A DNA stretch of 64,000 nucleotides from Luteimonas panaciterrae (GCF_020511115.1 NZ_JAJAVH010000001.1:372001-436000); one strand, 5' to 3'; positions 18,026 through 27,039 are shown, counted from the first letter of the stretch. Program-made: numbers and translations. Notes: generated by a model from the sequence alone, not told the origin.

Positions 18026-19495
18026 CTATCCGCCTTCCGTGCCGGTGACTTCCAGGGCGCGGCGCAGCCGCGACAGCGCCGGCGCGATCTCCTCGGCATC
18101 GATCACGCCATAGCCGAACGAGAGCGCCGGCCGCTGTGGCGGTGTCAGCGAATATTCGGCAATTGATTGCGCGCCGGGCGCATGCCGCCGTGTCGCGGCG
18201 ATGATGCGTCCGGCGTGCTCGGGTTCGCGGATGCGCGCGGCCAGATGCAGGCCGGCTTCGGAGGGAAGCGGATCGAGCCACGCGCCCAGTTCGCGTCGCA
18301 TGCCATCGAGCAGCGCCTCGCGTCGCGCCGCATAAAGCGAGCGCATCTTGCGCACGTGCCGCGCCAGGTGGCCGCCCTGGATGAAGGCGGCCAACGTCAT
18401 CTGCGCGATCTCGTCGCAATGCGAATCGGCGTACAGCTTGGCGGCGAGCAGGCCATCGCGCGCCCACGCCGGCGCGACGACGAAACCCTTGCGCAGGGCG
18501 GGGAACAAACTCTTCGAGAACGTGCCGACGTAGAACACCAGCGCGTCGCAATCGAGCGTTTGCAGGGCATCCAGCGGACGGCCGCCGAAACGGAATTCGC
18601 CGTCGTAGTCGTCCTCGATGATCACCGCGTCGTGCTTGCGCGCGAAATCGAGCAGGGCGGTGCGACGTCGCAGCGATAGCGCCACGCCGGTCGGCGACTG
18701 GTGCGAAGGCGTCACGCAGATCACGCGCACGTCGTTCGGCAACTGATCGACGCACAAACCTTCATCGTCCACGGGAATCGCCACCACACGCGCGCCGGCG
18801 TTGGTGAAAGTCGTGCGGAAGGTGGGATAACCTGGATCCTCCACCGCTACGCAGGTGCGATCGGGTGTCACCAGCAGACGCGCCAACAGATCGAAGGCCT
18901 GCTGCGCGCCGGAGGTCACGATCACGTCCTCGCCCGTGCACGCCACCGCGCGCGCGAACGCGACGTGCTGCGCGATCGCCTCGCGCAACGCGGGAATGCC
19001 TTCGGTGGGCGGATAGCGGAAGGGCGACTTCGCCCATGCGCGCAGGGACTGTGCCGACAACTGCCGCCATAACGCATGCGGGAAATGGCGGTGATCGGGA
19101 ACGCCGATGCGGAAGCTCTGCGACGGCAGGCCGGGCGGCGCGGTCGGCCCCATGAAAGGCGGCTGCCAGTAAGTGGGGTTCAAGCGGTGGTCGTCCGGTT
19201 TCGGCAGATGCCGCGCGGCGTTCGCGGGGCGTCTGGCGGCGATGCTGGCGACCGTCGCCTTCGCGCCCGGTTTCGGCACCACGTAACCCTCCGCCATCAG
19301 CAAATCGTAGGCGGCGACCACCGTGTTGCGCGCGATGCCGAGCACGGCGGCGACCCGTCGCGTGGCGGGCAGCGCCGCGCCCGCGGCCAGGCGGCCGTCG
19401 AGGATCGCGGCGCGCAGCTGCTGGTGCAGGACCTGCGTCAGCGAGCCTTGTCCGCGTGCCGGCAGGGCCAGATCGAAGGGAAAAACTGGCTCCAT
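18026..19495 (-). CDS. MocR-family transcriptional regulator
   Basis: Regulator with an N-terminal GntR winged helix (residues about 15-80, SLTQVLHQQLRAAILDGRLA ... ATRRVAAVLGIARNTVVAAYDLL) and a fold-type I aminotransferase domain (about 115-480). PLP-binding features are visible: VTSGAQQAFDLLARLL, EDPGYPTFRTTF, EDDYDGEFRF and the Schiff-base Lys in YVGTFSKSLFPALR. Such proteins sense PLP or an amine. ATG at 19495 has an AGGAAAA site; 19522 is an alternative. Divergent from the metallohydrolase at 19601, whose operon (with an EamA exporter) it probably controls. Confidence 0.93.
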   Translation of the reverse strand: MEPVFPFDLALPARGQGSLTQVLHQQLRAAILDGRLAAGAALPATRRVAAVLGIARNTVVAAYDLLMAEGYVVPKPGAKATVASIAARRPANAARHLPKPDDHRLNPTYWQPPFMGPTAPPGLPSQSFRIGVPDHRHFPHALWRQLSAQSLRAWAKSPFRYPPTEGIPALREAIAQHVAFARAVACTGEDVIVTSGAQQAFDLLARLLVTPDRTCVAVEDPGYPTFRTTFTNAGARVVAIPVDDEGLCVDQLPNDVRVICVTPSHQSPTGVALSLRRRTALLDFARKHDAVIIEDDYDGEFRFGGRPLDALQTLDCDALVFYVGTFSKSLFPALRKGFVVAPAWARDGLLAAKLYADSHCDEIAQMTLAAFIQGGHLARHVRKMRSLYAARREALLDGMRRELGAWLDPLPSEAGLHLAARIREPEHAGRIIAATRRHAPGAQSIAEYSLTPPQRPALSFGYGVIDAEEIAPALSRLRRALEVTGTEGG

Positions 19496-19530
19496 CTTTT
19501 TTCCTAAAACTGGCATCTCCAAGGTGCCAG
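19483..19530. promoter_or_regulatory. Predicted MocR operator
   Basis: Two direct copies of AAACTGGC (19483-19490 and 19507-19514) and an inverted CTGGCA-N9-TGCCAG (19510-19530) lie at the 5' end of the MocR gene. Direct-plus-inverted half-sites are usual for this family; the assignment is inference. Confidence 0.5.
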
Positions 19531-19600
19531 ATTACGCCTTTCAATAGCCTCAGGCGGCAATCCCGGCCGCCGCGCCCACTCCAGCTCCGCGAGGCCCGCC

Positions 19601-20407
19601 ATGCCCTGTTACGTCTGCGCCACCTGCGGTACCCAGTACGCCGAAACGGCTGCTCCGCCCGCCCATTGCCCGATCTGCGAGGACGATCGCCAGTACGTCG
19701 GCTGGCAGGGCCAGGCCTGGACCACCCACGAAGCGCTGGCCGCCAAGCACACGCAGCGGCTGGAAGACGACGCCGGCCTGCTCGGCATCGGCCTGTCGCC
19801 GGACTTCGCCATCAACCAGCGCGCGCTGCATCTGCGCACCGACGCCGGCAACCTGCTGTGGGAGTGCGTCAGCCTGGTCACCGACGAGGCGGTCGCCGCG
19901 TTGCAGGCGCGTGGCGGCGTCGATCGCATCCTCATCTCGCATCCGCACTTCTACACCGCGATGGTGGAGTGGAGCGAAGCGCTCGGCGGCGTGCCGATCC
20001 TGCTGCACGAGGCCGACAAGGCCTGGGTGCAGCGGCCGTCGAAGCGGATCGAATTCTGGGGCGGCGACACGCTCGCGCTGTCCAACGACGTCACTCTGAT
20101 CCGTTGTGGCGGCCATTTTCCGGGCAGCACCGCCATCCACTGGAAGCATGGGCCGCGTCCCGGCGGCACGCTGTTGCCGGGTGACGCGCTGCAAGTCGTA
20201 TTCGACCGCCGCCACGTCACCTTCATGTACAGCTATCCCAACTACGTGCCGATGAACGTGAGCGACGTGCGCGCGATGCGCGAACGCCTGGAGCCTTTCG
20301 ATTTCGAGGACGTGTACGGCTACACCTGGGGCCGCAACATCATCGGCGGTGGCCGTTCAGCCGTCGACGCTTCGTTCGATCGCTTCCTGCTCGCCGCCGC
20401 CGCTTGA
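19601..20407 (+). CDS. MBL-fold hydrolase with N-terminal zinc ribbon
   Basis: A 268-residue protein. Residues 3-27 form a rubredoxin-like zinc knuckle (CYVCATCGTQY ... HCPICED), and the rest is a metallo-beta-lactamase fold. The usual HxHxDH metal motif is replaced by SHPHFYTAMVEW, retaining only the two leading His; a later GGHFPGS supplies another ligand, and LLPGDALQVV carries the bridging Asp. Metal binding is therefore likely altered. No signal peptide. Followed after 35 bases by the EamA exporter and divergent from MocR. The reaction is unknown. Confidence 0.8.
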   Translation: MPCYVCATCGTQYAETAAPPAHCPICEDDRQYVGWQGQAWTTHEALAAKHTQRLEDDAGLLGIGLSPDFAINQRALHLRTDAGNLLWECVSLVTDEAVAALQARGGVDRILISHPHFYTAMVEWSEALGGVPILLHEADKAWVQRPSKRIEFWGGDTLALSNDVTLIRCGGHFPGSTAIHWKHGPRPGGTLLPGDALQVVFDRRHVTFMYSYPNYVPMNVSDVRAMRERLEPFDFEDVYGYTWGRNIIGGGRSAVDASFDRFLLAAAA

Positions 20408-20442
20408 CACACCATCGATACTGATCACCCGAGGTTCTCCTC

Positions 20443-21342
20443 ATGCAAGCCATCGAGACCGCTCCCGTGCCGACCACGACTCCCGCTGAACGCGCCTGGC
20501 TCACGCCGCTGGAACTGTCCGTGCTTGGCGCGATCTGGGGCGCCTCGTTCCTGTTCATGCGCGTGGCCGCGAACGACTTCGGCCCGATCGCGCTGGTCGA
20601 GGTGCGGCTCGCGCTCGGATCGATCGCGCTGATGCCGCTGTTGTGGCGCGCACGGGCGCAGTTTCCGTTGGCTCTGTGGCCGAAGCTCGCGCTGATCGGC
20701 GCGATCAACTCGGCGTTGCCGTTCCTGTTGTTCGCCTGGGCCGCGCAGCGCGCGCCGGCCGGTGTCGGCGCGATCACCAATGCGATGACGGTGTTGTTCA
20801 CCGCGCTGGTCGGCTTCCTGTTCTTCGGCGAGAAGATCGGCACGCGCCGCGCCGTCGCGCTGGTGGCGGGATTCGCCGGCGTCGTGGTGCTGGCGAGCAG
20901 CAAGGTGGCCGGCGCCAGCATCGGCTGGGCCGTCGCCGCGGGCGCGACCGCCTCGTTCCTGTACGGCATCGGCATCAACCTCGTGCGCCGGCATCTGACC
21001 GGATTGCCACCGGCCGCGGTCGCTTCCGCCACGCTCGGCAGCGCCGCGTTGCTCACGCTGCCGTTCGCGATCGCGACCTGGCCGCAGGCGGCGATCCCGA
21101 TGAAGTCGTGGGTGTCGGCGGCGCTGCTCGGCATTCTCTGCACCGGGCTGGCCTTCGTCCTGTATTACCGGTTGATCGCCCGCATCGGCGCGGCGCGCGC
21201 GTCCACGGTGACCTATCTCATCCCGCTGTTCGGCGTCGCCTGGGCGTGGCTGCTGCTCGACGAACCGCTCACATTGAAGATGGGCATCGCCGGTGCGCTG
21301 ATCCTCGGCAGCGTCGCCTTCAGCCAGCGCGCGCCGAAGTAG
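20443..21342 (+). CDS. EamA/DMT-family exporter
   Basis: A 299-residue inner-membrane protein with ten predicted helices in two EamA repeats. First repeat: LSVLGAIWGASFLFMRVAAN to GFLFFGEKIGTR; second repeat: IGWAVAAGATASFLYGIG to YLIPLFGVAWAWLLLDEPL, with the family-typical FxxxE and LLDEPL ends. Members export amino acids, nucleosides or other metabolites. An upstream GAGG site fits the ATG at 20443. Linked to a MocR regulator, so an amine or amino-acid substrate is a reasonable guess. Confidence 0.9.
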   Translation: MQAIETAPVPTTTPAERAWLTPLELSVLGAIWGASFLFMRVAANDFGPIALVEVRLALGSIALMPLLWRARAQFPLALWPKLALIGAINSALPFLLFAWAAQRAPAGVGAITNAMTVLFTALVGFLFFGEKIGTRRAVALVAGFAGVVVLASSKVAGASIGWAVAAGATASFLYGIGINLVRRHLTGLPPAAVASATLGSAALLTLPFAIATWPQAAIPMKSWVSAALLGILCTGLAFVLYYRLIARIGAARASTVTYLIPLFGVAWAWLLLDEPLTLKMGIAGALILGSVAFSQRAPK

Positions 21343-21402
21343 CGGCCGCGCGCCATCCTCCGTGCTACGTTGCCGCCTTCGATCCGCAGGCGAGGGACGG
21401 CG

Positions 21403-22428
21403 ATGGCAACGGTGCTGGTGACTGGCGGTTCGGGATTCGTCGGCAGCCATTGCCTTTTGCAGTTATTGGCCGCCGGCCATGTCGTGCGCACCACGGTGCG
21501 CGATGCGAAGCGCGAAGCCGGCGTGCGTGCCATGCTCGCGCAAGGCGGTGCCGAGCCCGGTGATCAACTCTCCTTCGCCGTTGCCGATCTCGAACGCGAT
21601 GCAGGCTGGGCGGAAGCGGTCGCCGGTTGCGACTACGTGCTGCACGTCGCTTCCCCTTTCCCGGAAAGCCTTCCGAAGCACGAAGACGAATTGATCGTCC
21701 CGGCGCGCGAGGGCGCATTGCGCGTGCTGCGCGCCGCGCGCGATGCCGGCGTCAAACGCGTGGTGCTGACATCCTCGTTCGCTGCGATCGGCTACGGCCA
21801 TCCGCCGCAACAAGCCCCGTTCGACGAAACCAGCTGGACGCAGCCCGAGGGCGCCGACGTGCTGCCCTACGTGAAATCAAAGACGCTGGCCGAACGTGCC
21901 GCCTGGGATTTCATCGGACGCGAGGGTAGCGGACTGGAACTGTCGGTCGTCAATCCGGTGGGTATTTTCGGCCCGGTGCTGGGGCCGGATTACTCGACCT
22001 CGATCCTGTTGGTGCAGCGATTGATGGACGGCGCCATGCCGGGTTGTCCGCGCCTGTACTTCGGCGTCGTCGACGTGCGCGACGTGGCCGCGCTGCATCT
22101 GCGCGCCATGACCGATCCGGCCGCGAAGGGCGAACGCTTCCTCGCCGTCGCCGGTGATTTCCTTTCCATCCGCGACATGGCGAAAACGTTGAAGTCGCGC
22201 GTGGGCAGCGCGGCGAAACGCGCGCCGACCTTGCAGCTGCCCGACTGGCTGGTGCGGTTGGCCTCGCTGCGCGATCCGGCCGTGAAGCAGATCCTGCCCG
22301 AGCTTGGGAAGCCGAAGAACGCGACATCCGAGAAAGCGCGGCGCGTGCTGGGCTGGACACCGAGATCGAGCGAGGACGCGTTGGTCGCCACCGCCGAAAG
22401 CCTCGTGCGGCTCGGTTTGTTGAAGTGA
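21403..22428 (+). CDS. NAD(P)-dependent epimerase/dihydroflavonol reductase-like
   Basis: Extended short-chain dehydrogenase, 341 residues. The Rossmann glycine motif is VLVTGGSGFVGSH (residues 4-16), the NADP-binding RTTVRD is at about 37-42, and the active site is Ser in VVLTSSFAAIGY with YVKSKTLAE (Tyr-x-x-x-Lys). This arrangement is that of dihydroflavonol 4-reductase-like or ketone/aldehyde reductases. The ATG at 21403 follows GCGAGGGA; an earlier in-frame start at 21370 lacks a ribosome site. Convergent with the LysR gene. Substrate unknown. Confidence 0.88.
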   Translation: MATVLVTGGSGFVGSHCLLQLLAAGHVVRTTVRDAKREAGVRAMLAQGGAEPGDQLSFAVADLERDAGWAEAVAGCDYVLHVASPFPESLPKHEDELIVPAREGALRVLRAARDAGVKRVVLTSSFAAIGYGHPPQQAPFDETSWTQPEGADVLPYVKSKTLAERAAWDFIGREGSGLELSVVNPVGIFGPVLGPDYSTSILLVQRLMDGAMPGCPRLYFGVVDVRDVAALHLRAMTDPAAKGERFLAVAGDFLSIRDMAKTLKSRVGSAAKRAPTLQLPDWLVRLASLRDPAVKQILPELGKPKNATSEKARRVLGWTPRSSEDALVATAESLVRLGLLK

Positions 22429-22453
22429 ATCGACGAAAGTTGTTGCGTCGCCG

Positions 22454-23347
22454 CTAGAGATCGCCCGTCAACTCTGACAACAACGCGCGCACCAATGGCG
22501 AGGCGGCAAGCGTCTTGCGCGTGAGCGCATGCACGCGGCGGCTGAGCGGCAAGCCGCCGGGCTTGCGGGTCACGATCGTGTCAGCACTCGGAAAACGCAG
22601 TCCAAGTTCTGGCGCGAAGCCCACGCCGAGTCCCGCCGACACCATCCTGAGCAGCAGATCGTAATCGTCGACGGTATGCGCGATCCGTGGCGCGAAACCT
22701 GCGGCCGCGCAGGCGCGTTGCGCCAGCAGGTGATCGTCGGTCTGCCGCGATCCGACGATCCAGTTCTCCCGCGCCAATCGTTCCAGCGCGATCGGACCAC
22801 GCTCGGCTCGCCACGACGCTGGCAACGCGAGCAGCACGGGCTCTTCCAGCAGCAACTGCGAAGCGAGACCGGCTACTTCCGGCCGCGGTACCAGGTTGTA
22901 GGCGAACGCGATGGCCAGATCGCAGCGGCCATCGCGCACGGCCTCGATCGCATCGGCGGATTCGAGTTCGCGGAGCACCACGTGCATCTGCGGGAAGCGA
23001 TCCCGCAGCCGCACGACGGCCGGAAGCAGATGTGTCTTGGCGAACGTCGAGAAGCAGCCGACTTCCAGTGCGCCCTTCGGGTGCTCGTCGGCCGCGCGCA
23101 GATCGTGCTCGGCGGCCTCGACCGCCTGCAGGATCGCGTCCGCGTGCGACACCAGCCGCGCGCCTTCAGCGGTCAGGCGCACGCGGCGCCCGACATGCTC
23201 CAGCAAGGCGACGCCGGCCTCGCGTTCGAGGGTGGCGAGTTGCTGCGACACCGCGGACGAGGTCAGGCCGAACGCATCGGCGACCGCCGTCATCGTGCCG
23301 CGATGGGCGAGTTCTCGAAGCAAACGCAGGCGGGTCAGGTCGAACAT
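22454..23347 (-). CDS. LysR-family transcriptional regulator
   Basis: A 297-residue regulator. Residues 1-60 form the winged helix (LTRLRLLRELAHRGTMTAVADAF, then SAVSQQLATLERE) and residues about 88-290 the periplasmic-binding-like effector domain. The ATG at 23347 is six bases from an AT-rich palindrome at 23353. Divergent from the DUF1989-ureohydrolase genes and so probably their regulator. Effector unknown. Confidence 0.92.
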   Translation of the reverse strand: MFDLTRLRLLRELAHRGTMTAVADAFGLTSSAVSQQLATLEREAGVALLEHVGRRVRLTAEGARLVSHADAILQAVEAAEHDLRAADEHPKGALEVGCFSTFAKTHLLPAVVRLRDRFPQMHVVLRELESADAIEAVRDGRCDLAIAFAYNLVPRPEVAGLASQLLLEEPVLLALPASWRAERGPIALERLARENWIVGSRQTDDHLLAQRACAAAGFAPRIAHTVDDYDLLLRMVSAGLGVGFAPELGLRFPSADTIVTRKPGGLPLSRRVHALTRKTLAASPLVRALLSELTGDL

Positions 23348-23352
23348 CAAGA

Positions 23353-23377
23353 AAATCTTACAATCAATTGAAGATTT
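23353..23377. promoter_or_regulatory. Predicted LysR operator
   Basis: AAATCTT-N11-AAGATTT, a perfect inverted repeat with 7-base arms and a CAAT-CA-ATTG core, in a distinctly AT-rich island between divergent genes. It has the T-N11-A form of LysR boxes. Confidence 0.65.
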
Positions 23378-23456
23378 GCGAAGTGGACCTGACAGATTGG
23401 CGCCGCTAAGGTCCCTCTCCATCGAGCCGGAGTAGTCCCGGCGAGAGGAGGGTTCC

Positions 23457-24047
23457 ATGATCGAACAGCGAGTGATTCCAGCAGCCGGCGGCGTTGGGCT
23501 GCGACTCAGGCGCGGCGAGCGGTTGCGCATCATCGATCCGCAGGGCGGACAGAGCGGCGATCTCGTCGCCTTCTCGCAGGATGGCCGCGAGCGACTCTCG
23601 AACGGCCGCACGTTCGACTATGGCGGAAAGATTTACGTCTCCACGGGCGACATGCTCTGGTCGGATCGCAGCCATCCGATGCTGACCATCCTCGACGACC
23701 AGGTGGGACGGCACGACTTCCTGTATTCCGCCTGCAGCGCCGAGATGTATCGCATCCAGTACGGCGTCACCGGAGATCACGCCAACTGCAACGACAACCT
23801 CAGTGCCGCGCTGCGCGAACTCGGCATCGATCCGGAACCGTTGCCGACGCCGCTCAATGTCTTCATGCGCGTCGACGTGGCGGCCGATGGGCGGCTGGTC
23901 TTCGCGCCACCGCAGTCGCGCGCCGGCGATGCGATCGTGCTGCGCGCCGAGATGGATCTGGCGATCGCGCTGTCCTCGTGTCCCGCATCGACCTGCAACG
24001 ACGGCGCGCCGCCCATGCCGCTCGCGTTCGAGATTCTCGTCGATTGA
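23457..24047 (+). CDS. DUF1989 (urea carboxylase-associated) family protein
   Basis: A 196-residue cytosolic protein. The family signature is visible: RLRIIDPQGGQSGDLVAFS at residues 22-40, TGDMLWSDRSHPMLTILDD, the Cys/His stretch DFLYSACSAEMY and the CNDNLSAALRELGI block, with a late Cys pair in SSCPASTCNDG. Some DUF1989 pairs deiminate carboxyguanidine in guanidine breakdown, but here there is one copy and no carboxylase. Twenty-two bases separate it from the ureohydrolase gene, so the two form an operon. Exact reaction unknown. Confidence 0.85.
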   Translation: MIEQRVIPAAGGVGLRLRRGERLRIIDPQGGQSGDLVAFSQDGRERLSNGRTFDYGGKIYVSTGDMLWSDRSHPMLTILDDQVGRHDFLYSACSAEMYRIQYGVTGDHANCNDNLSAALRELGIDPEPLPTPLNVFMRVDVAADGRLVFAPPQSRAGDAIVLRAEMDLAIALSSCPASTCNDGAPPMPLAFEILVD

Positions 24048-24069
24048 CGCAACCCAACCGGAGATTCGA

Positions 24070-24891
24070 ATGACCAGGCTTTCCCTGTTGGGCATCCCCA
24101 ACGACGACAACTCCTCGTTCCTGCAAGGCGCCTCCGAAGCGCCTTCTCTGATTCGCCGCGCCCTGCACTCCGACGCGTACAGTGCCTGGAGCGAAACCGG
24201 AATCGATCTGCTCGCCGCGGGCAGGCTGACGGATCATGGCGACATCCGTTTCGACGACGCTTCCGATCCCTGGACTCTCATCGAGCAGCGCGTGGCGGAT
24301 GCGATGGCCTCCGGCGATCCGTTGATCTGCCTCGGCGGCGATCACGCGATCACCTATCCGATCCTGCGCGCGGTGCGTCGTCGTCATGCCCGCCTGACCC
24401 TCCTGCACATCGACGCGCATCCGGACATCTACCACGCCTACCAGGACAATCCACGTTCCCACGCCTCGCCCTTCGCGCGGATCATGGAAGAGCGGCTGGC
24501 CGATCGCCTGATCCAGGTCGGATTGCGCACGCTCAACGCCGAGAATCGCGCGCAGATCGAACGCTTCGGCGTCGAGACCGTCGAAGCGGCGCACTGGCGA
24601 GGGGATCTCCGGCTCGACATCACGACCCCGGTCTACCTCTCGCTGGACCTCGATGGATTGGACCCGGCCCACGCCCCCGGCGTCTCGCATCGCGAACCCG
24701 GCGGGCCGACGTTGCGTCAGGTGATCGATCTGATCCAGGGCATCGGGCAGCCGATCATGGCCGCCGACATCGTCGAGTACAACCCGCGTTGCGACGTGTC
24801 CGACATGACGGCGCTCGTCGCGGCGAAACTGCTGAAGGAAATCGGCGGGATGATGGTGAAGAACGCACGGAAGAGCGCCGCAGCCGTATGA
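24070..24891 (+). CDS. Ureohydrolase (arginase/agmatinase family)
   Basis: Manganese enzyme hydrolysing a guanidino group to urea. The 273-residue length is a little short. Metal-ligand blocks are intact: CLGGDHAITYP (His), LLHIDAHPDIYH (Asp, His, Asp) and LSLDLDGLDPAHAPGV (two Asp). The HIDAHPDIY loop, with its extra Ile-Tyr, and GVSHREPGGPTLRQV are typical of family members. Substrate (arginine, agmatine, guanidinobutyrate or guanidine) cannot be fixed from sequence. The ATG at 24070 follows GGAGATTC. Linkage to DUF1989 and a divergent LysR points to catabolism of a guanidino compound. Confidence 0.9.
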   Translation: MTRLSLLGIPNDDNSSFLQGASEAPSLIRRALHSDAYSAWSETGIDLLAAGRLTDHGDIRFDDASDPWTLIEQRVADAMASGDPLICLGGDHAITYPILRAVRRRHARLTLLHIDAHPDIYHAYQDNPRSHASPFARIMEERLADRLIQVGLRTLNAENRAQIERFGVETVEAAHWRGDLRLDITTPVYLSLDLDGLDPAHAPGVSHREPGGPTLRQVIDLIQGIGQPIMAADIVEYNPRCDVSDMTALVAAKLLKEIGGMMVKNARKSAAAV

Positions 24892-25178
24892 ACTGACTGC
24901 GCGAATCCGGTGGAGGCGTCCACGCCGGGGTGAAAGGCGCGTGAAATCTCCAATCGCCACATGCCGCAGGGATGCCGCGCGTTGTCGTTTCATCGCGACC
25001 GATGGGATTCACGCAAGCGAGACGCGAATAACGTTCAAGCTGTGCGGCAGTTCATGCAAGCATCAAGCCGCATCGACGGGTTCGAGAAAACCGATCGCAG
25101 GTCCCGTGAAGACCGTTGAAGGCTCGATAGACTGCAATCAACCGGCATCGGTCGCGAGATGGGGAGTGGGGATACACG

Positions 25179-26447
25179 ATGAAGGCAATCATCCTGACCG
25201 GAGGTTCCGACGGCGACATCCATCCGCATCTCGCGCTCGCCAGCGCGCTCCGCGATCGCGGGCACGAGGTCGTGTTCCTGGCGACGTACGAATACATCGA
25301 GGCGGCGCGATCGCTGGGATTGCGTGCCATCTGCACCCTCGGTGGCGACGAGAAGCGCACGTTCAACGAGGAGGCGAGCCGGATGCGGCCGTTGCAATGG
25401 ATCCGCAGCCATTTCCGGTTCTTTTCCGGAAAGATCGCCGCCTGCGCGCGCCTGGCCGCGAATGAGATCGATGACGAGACCGTGATCATCTCGCCGCTGT
25501 CGGTCTCCGGCATCGCGCGGTTGTTGCACGATCGCTATGGAACGCCATACGTGTCGACGATGCTGACGCCGGCCGATCTGATCTCCCTGCGCGATCCGCC
25601 GTTCTACAAATCCTTGCGCGGCGTGCTCGGGCTGCCGTATGGATTGCGTCGTCCGGCGTTCGCGGCCGTCGAATATGCACTGATCGATCCGCTGTGCCGA
25701 AGCCTGCTGCGCGAGGCCGCGCGCGAGTTCGATCGCACGCTGCCGCGACGGATGTACAGCCGCTGGCTGTTTTCGCCGCAACGTATCATCGGCCTGTTTC
25801 CGGAATGGCTCTGCAAGCGTCCGCCTGATTGGCCGGCGCATGTCACGCTGACTGGGTTCCCGTTGTATCGCAGCGCCGACGCGGCGCGCGAACTGTCGGA
25901 AGGGTTGCAGCATTTTCTCGACGCCGGATCGCCGCCGGTAGTGGTCGCGGCCAGCACGGCGGCGACGAAGAGCCGCGCCTTCTTCGAAACAGCGATCGAA
26001 GCGCTTCAGGCCGCCGATCAGCGCGGCATCCTGGTGACCCGTCTCGCCGATCAATTGCCGCCGCTGCCGGACGGCGTCCGGCACGAGTCGTATCTGCCGC
26101 TCGATTTGCTACTGCCGCGTGTGGGCGCGTTCGTGCATCAGGGCGGCGTCGGCATGGCCGCGCTCGCGATGTCGGCCGGCGTACCGCAGCTGATGCTGCC
26201 GTCCTTCACCAACCAGACCGACAATGCGCGCCGCGTCGCCGCGCTCGGCTGCGGCATCACGCTGGAACGTGATCGTGACGCCGCGTCACTCGCGGCGGCG
26301 CTGCGTGAGCTCGTCAGCCCTGCGAGCATCGAACGCTGTCGCGCCGTGCAGCAGATGACCGAGCCCGGCGAGATCGCATGCGCGCGCGCGGTCGAGGTGA
26401 TCGAGCAGACCGTGCGTGACGCGCGCGGGCTCGCGCTCGCGGCATAG
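25179..26447 (+). CDS. Glycosyltransferase, GT1-like (UDP-glycosyltransferase fold)
   Basis: A 422-residue GT-B enzyme. N-terminal LTGGSDGDIHPHLALASALRDRGHEV is the usual acceptor-domain start, and VGAFVHQGGVGMAALAMSAGVPQLMLPSFTNQTDNARRV is the donor-binding block with the conserved HxGG(V) and P-x-x-x-DQ-like segment. It resembles macrolide, rhamnosyl or sterol glycosyltransferases. No signal or membrane segment. The 287 bases before it hold no gene. Acceptor unknown; no glycolipid genes nearby. Confidence 0.85.
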   Translation: MKAIILTGGSDGDIHPHLALASALRDRGHEVVFLATYEYIEAARSLGLRAICTLGGDEKRTFNEEASRMRPLQWIRSHFRFFSGKIAACARLAANEIDDETVIISPLSVSGIARLLHDRYGTPYVSTMLTPADLISLRDPPFYKSLRGVLGLPYGLRRPAFAAVEYALIDPLCRSLLREAAREFDRTLPRRMYSRWLFSPQRIIGLFPEWLCKRPPDWPAHVTLTGFPLYRSADAARELSEGLQHFLDAGSPPVVVAASTAATKSRAFFETAIEALQAADQRGILVTRLADQLPPLPDGVRHESYLPLDLLLPRVGAFVHQGGVGMAALAMSAGVPQLMLPSFTNQTDNARRVAALGCGITLERDRDAASLAAALRELVSPASIERCRAVQQMTEPGEIACARAVEVIEQTVRDARGLALAA

Positions 26448-26549
26448 GCGATCCCGTGTGCGGCGATCGAGCGATCCGGCGCGGGCCGCTGAAAGCATCC
26501 GGGCCTCGCGAACGCTGTGAATATGTTCCGCCCAGGGGAATGCCGGGTT

Positions 26550-26942
26550 TCAGCTCCCGCGTCTTCCGAGCAGCGCCAGCTTCATGCCCACCCATCCTTG
26601 TAGCGGCAATGTCAGCACGAGGCCCGCGCAGAACCACCCTGGATAATCGCCGCCCATCCTGACCACGCCCCACACGGCGGCAGCCAGCAGCATTACAAAG
26701 AACGCCAGGGCGTGCCCTCGCGGCGCGCGAGGCGCCGCGCGCGCCGCCACCCAGATGGCGGCCGTGCCGGATGCGATCACCCAGCCGAGATCCCAAGCCA
26801 GCCGACCGTCTCCGCCCGGCGGCAATCCGAACCAGTCCGCCAGCTCGCCGCCCAACAGGTTGATCACGACCACCGCCGCGAGGGCCAGTGCGATCGCCAG
26901 CAGGGAGCGCAGTATCGTGATCGGGATTCGCCAGGACGGCAT
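26550..26942 (-). CDS. Small integral membrane protein of unknown function
   Basis: A 130-residue protein not matched to a family. Four hydrophobic segments: about residues 8-30 (LRSLLAIALALAAVVVINLL), 48-65, 75-93 (HALAFFVMLLAAAVWGVVRM) and 98-118. No charged pore motif is seen. The ATG at 26942 follows a GAGGG site; upstream in-frame extension to 27011 is rejected. It is divergent from ntrB, and an NtrC-like site ends directly against its start, so nitrogen control is suggested. Neighbour on the other side is the convergent glycosyltransferase. Confidence 0.7.
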   Translation of the reverse strand: MPSWRIPITILRSLLAIALALAAVVVINLLGGELADWFGLPPGGDGRLAWDLGWVIASGTAAIWVAARAAPRAPRGHALAFFVMLLAAAVWGVVRMGGDYPGWFCAGLVLTLPLQGWVGMKLALLGRRGS

Positions 26943-26959
26943 GGCACCCTCTTGGTGCT
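26943..26959 (-). promoter_or_regulatory. NtrC-like site at the start of the membrane-protein gene
   Basis: G-GCACC-CTCTT-GGTGC-T on the plus strand: the GCACC-N5-GGTGC core is perfect. It ends one base from the start codon of the minus-strand gene and overlaps its ribosome site. Confidence 0.65.
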
Positions 26960-27022
26960 TGGTGCGAACTTGGCCGCGAAGATTATCGGATTGCCGCGTC
27001 CGGCCCCCCAAGACCTCATCTC

Positions 27023-27039
27023 TGCACTATATTGGTGCA
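27023..27039 (+). promoter_or_regulatory. NtrC-binding site at the start of ntrB
   Basis: TGCACTATATTGGTGCA, a near-consensus NtrC site (as in E. coli glnA), ending one base before the ntrB ATG. No Shine-Dalgarno sequence is visible there, so the site takes its place. NtrC-P binding would repress ntrBC. Confidence 0.85.
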
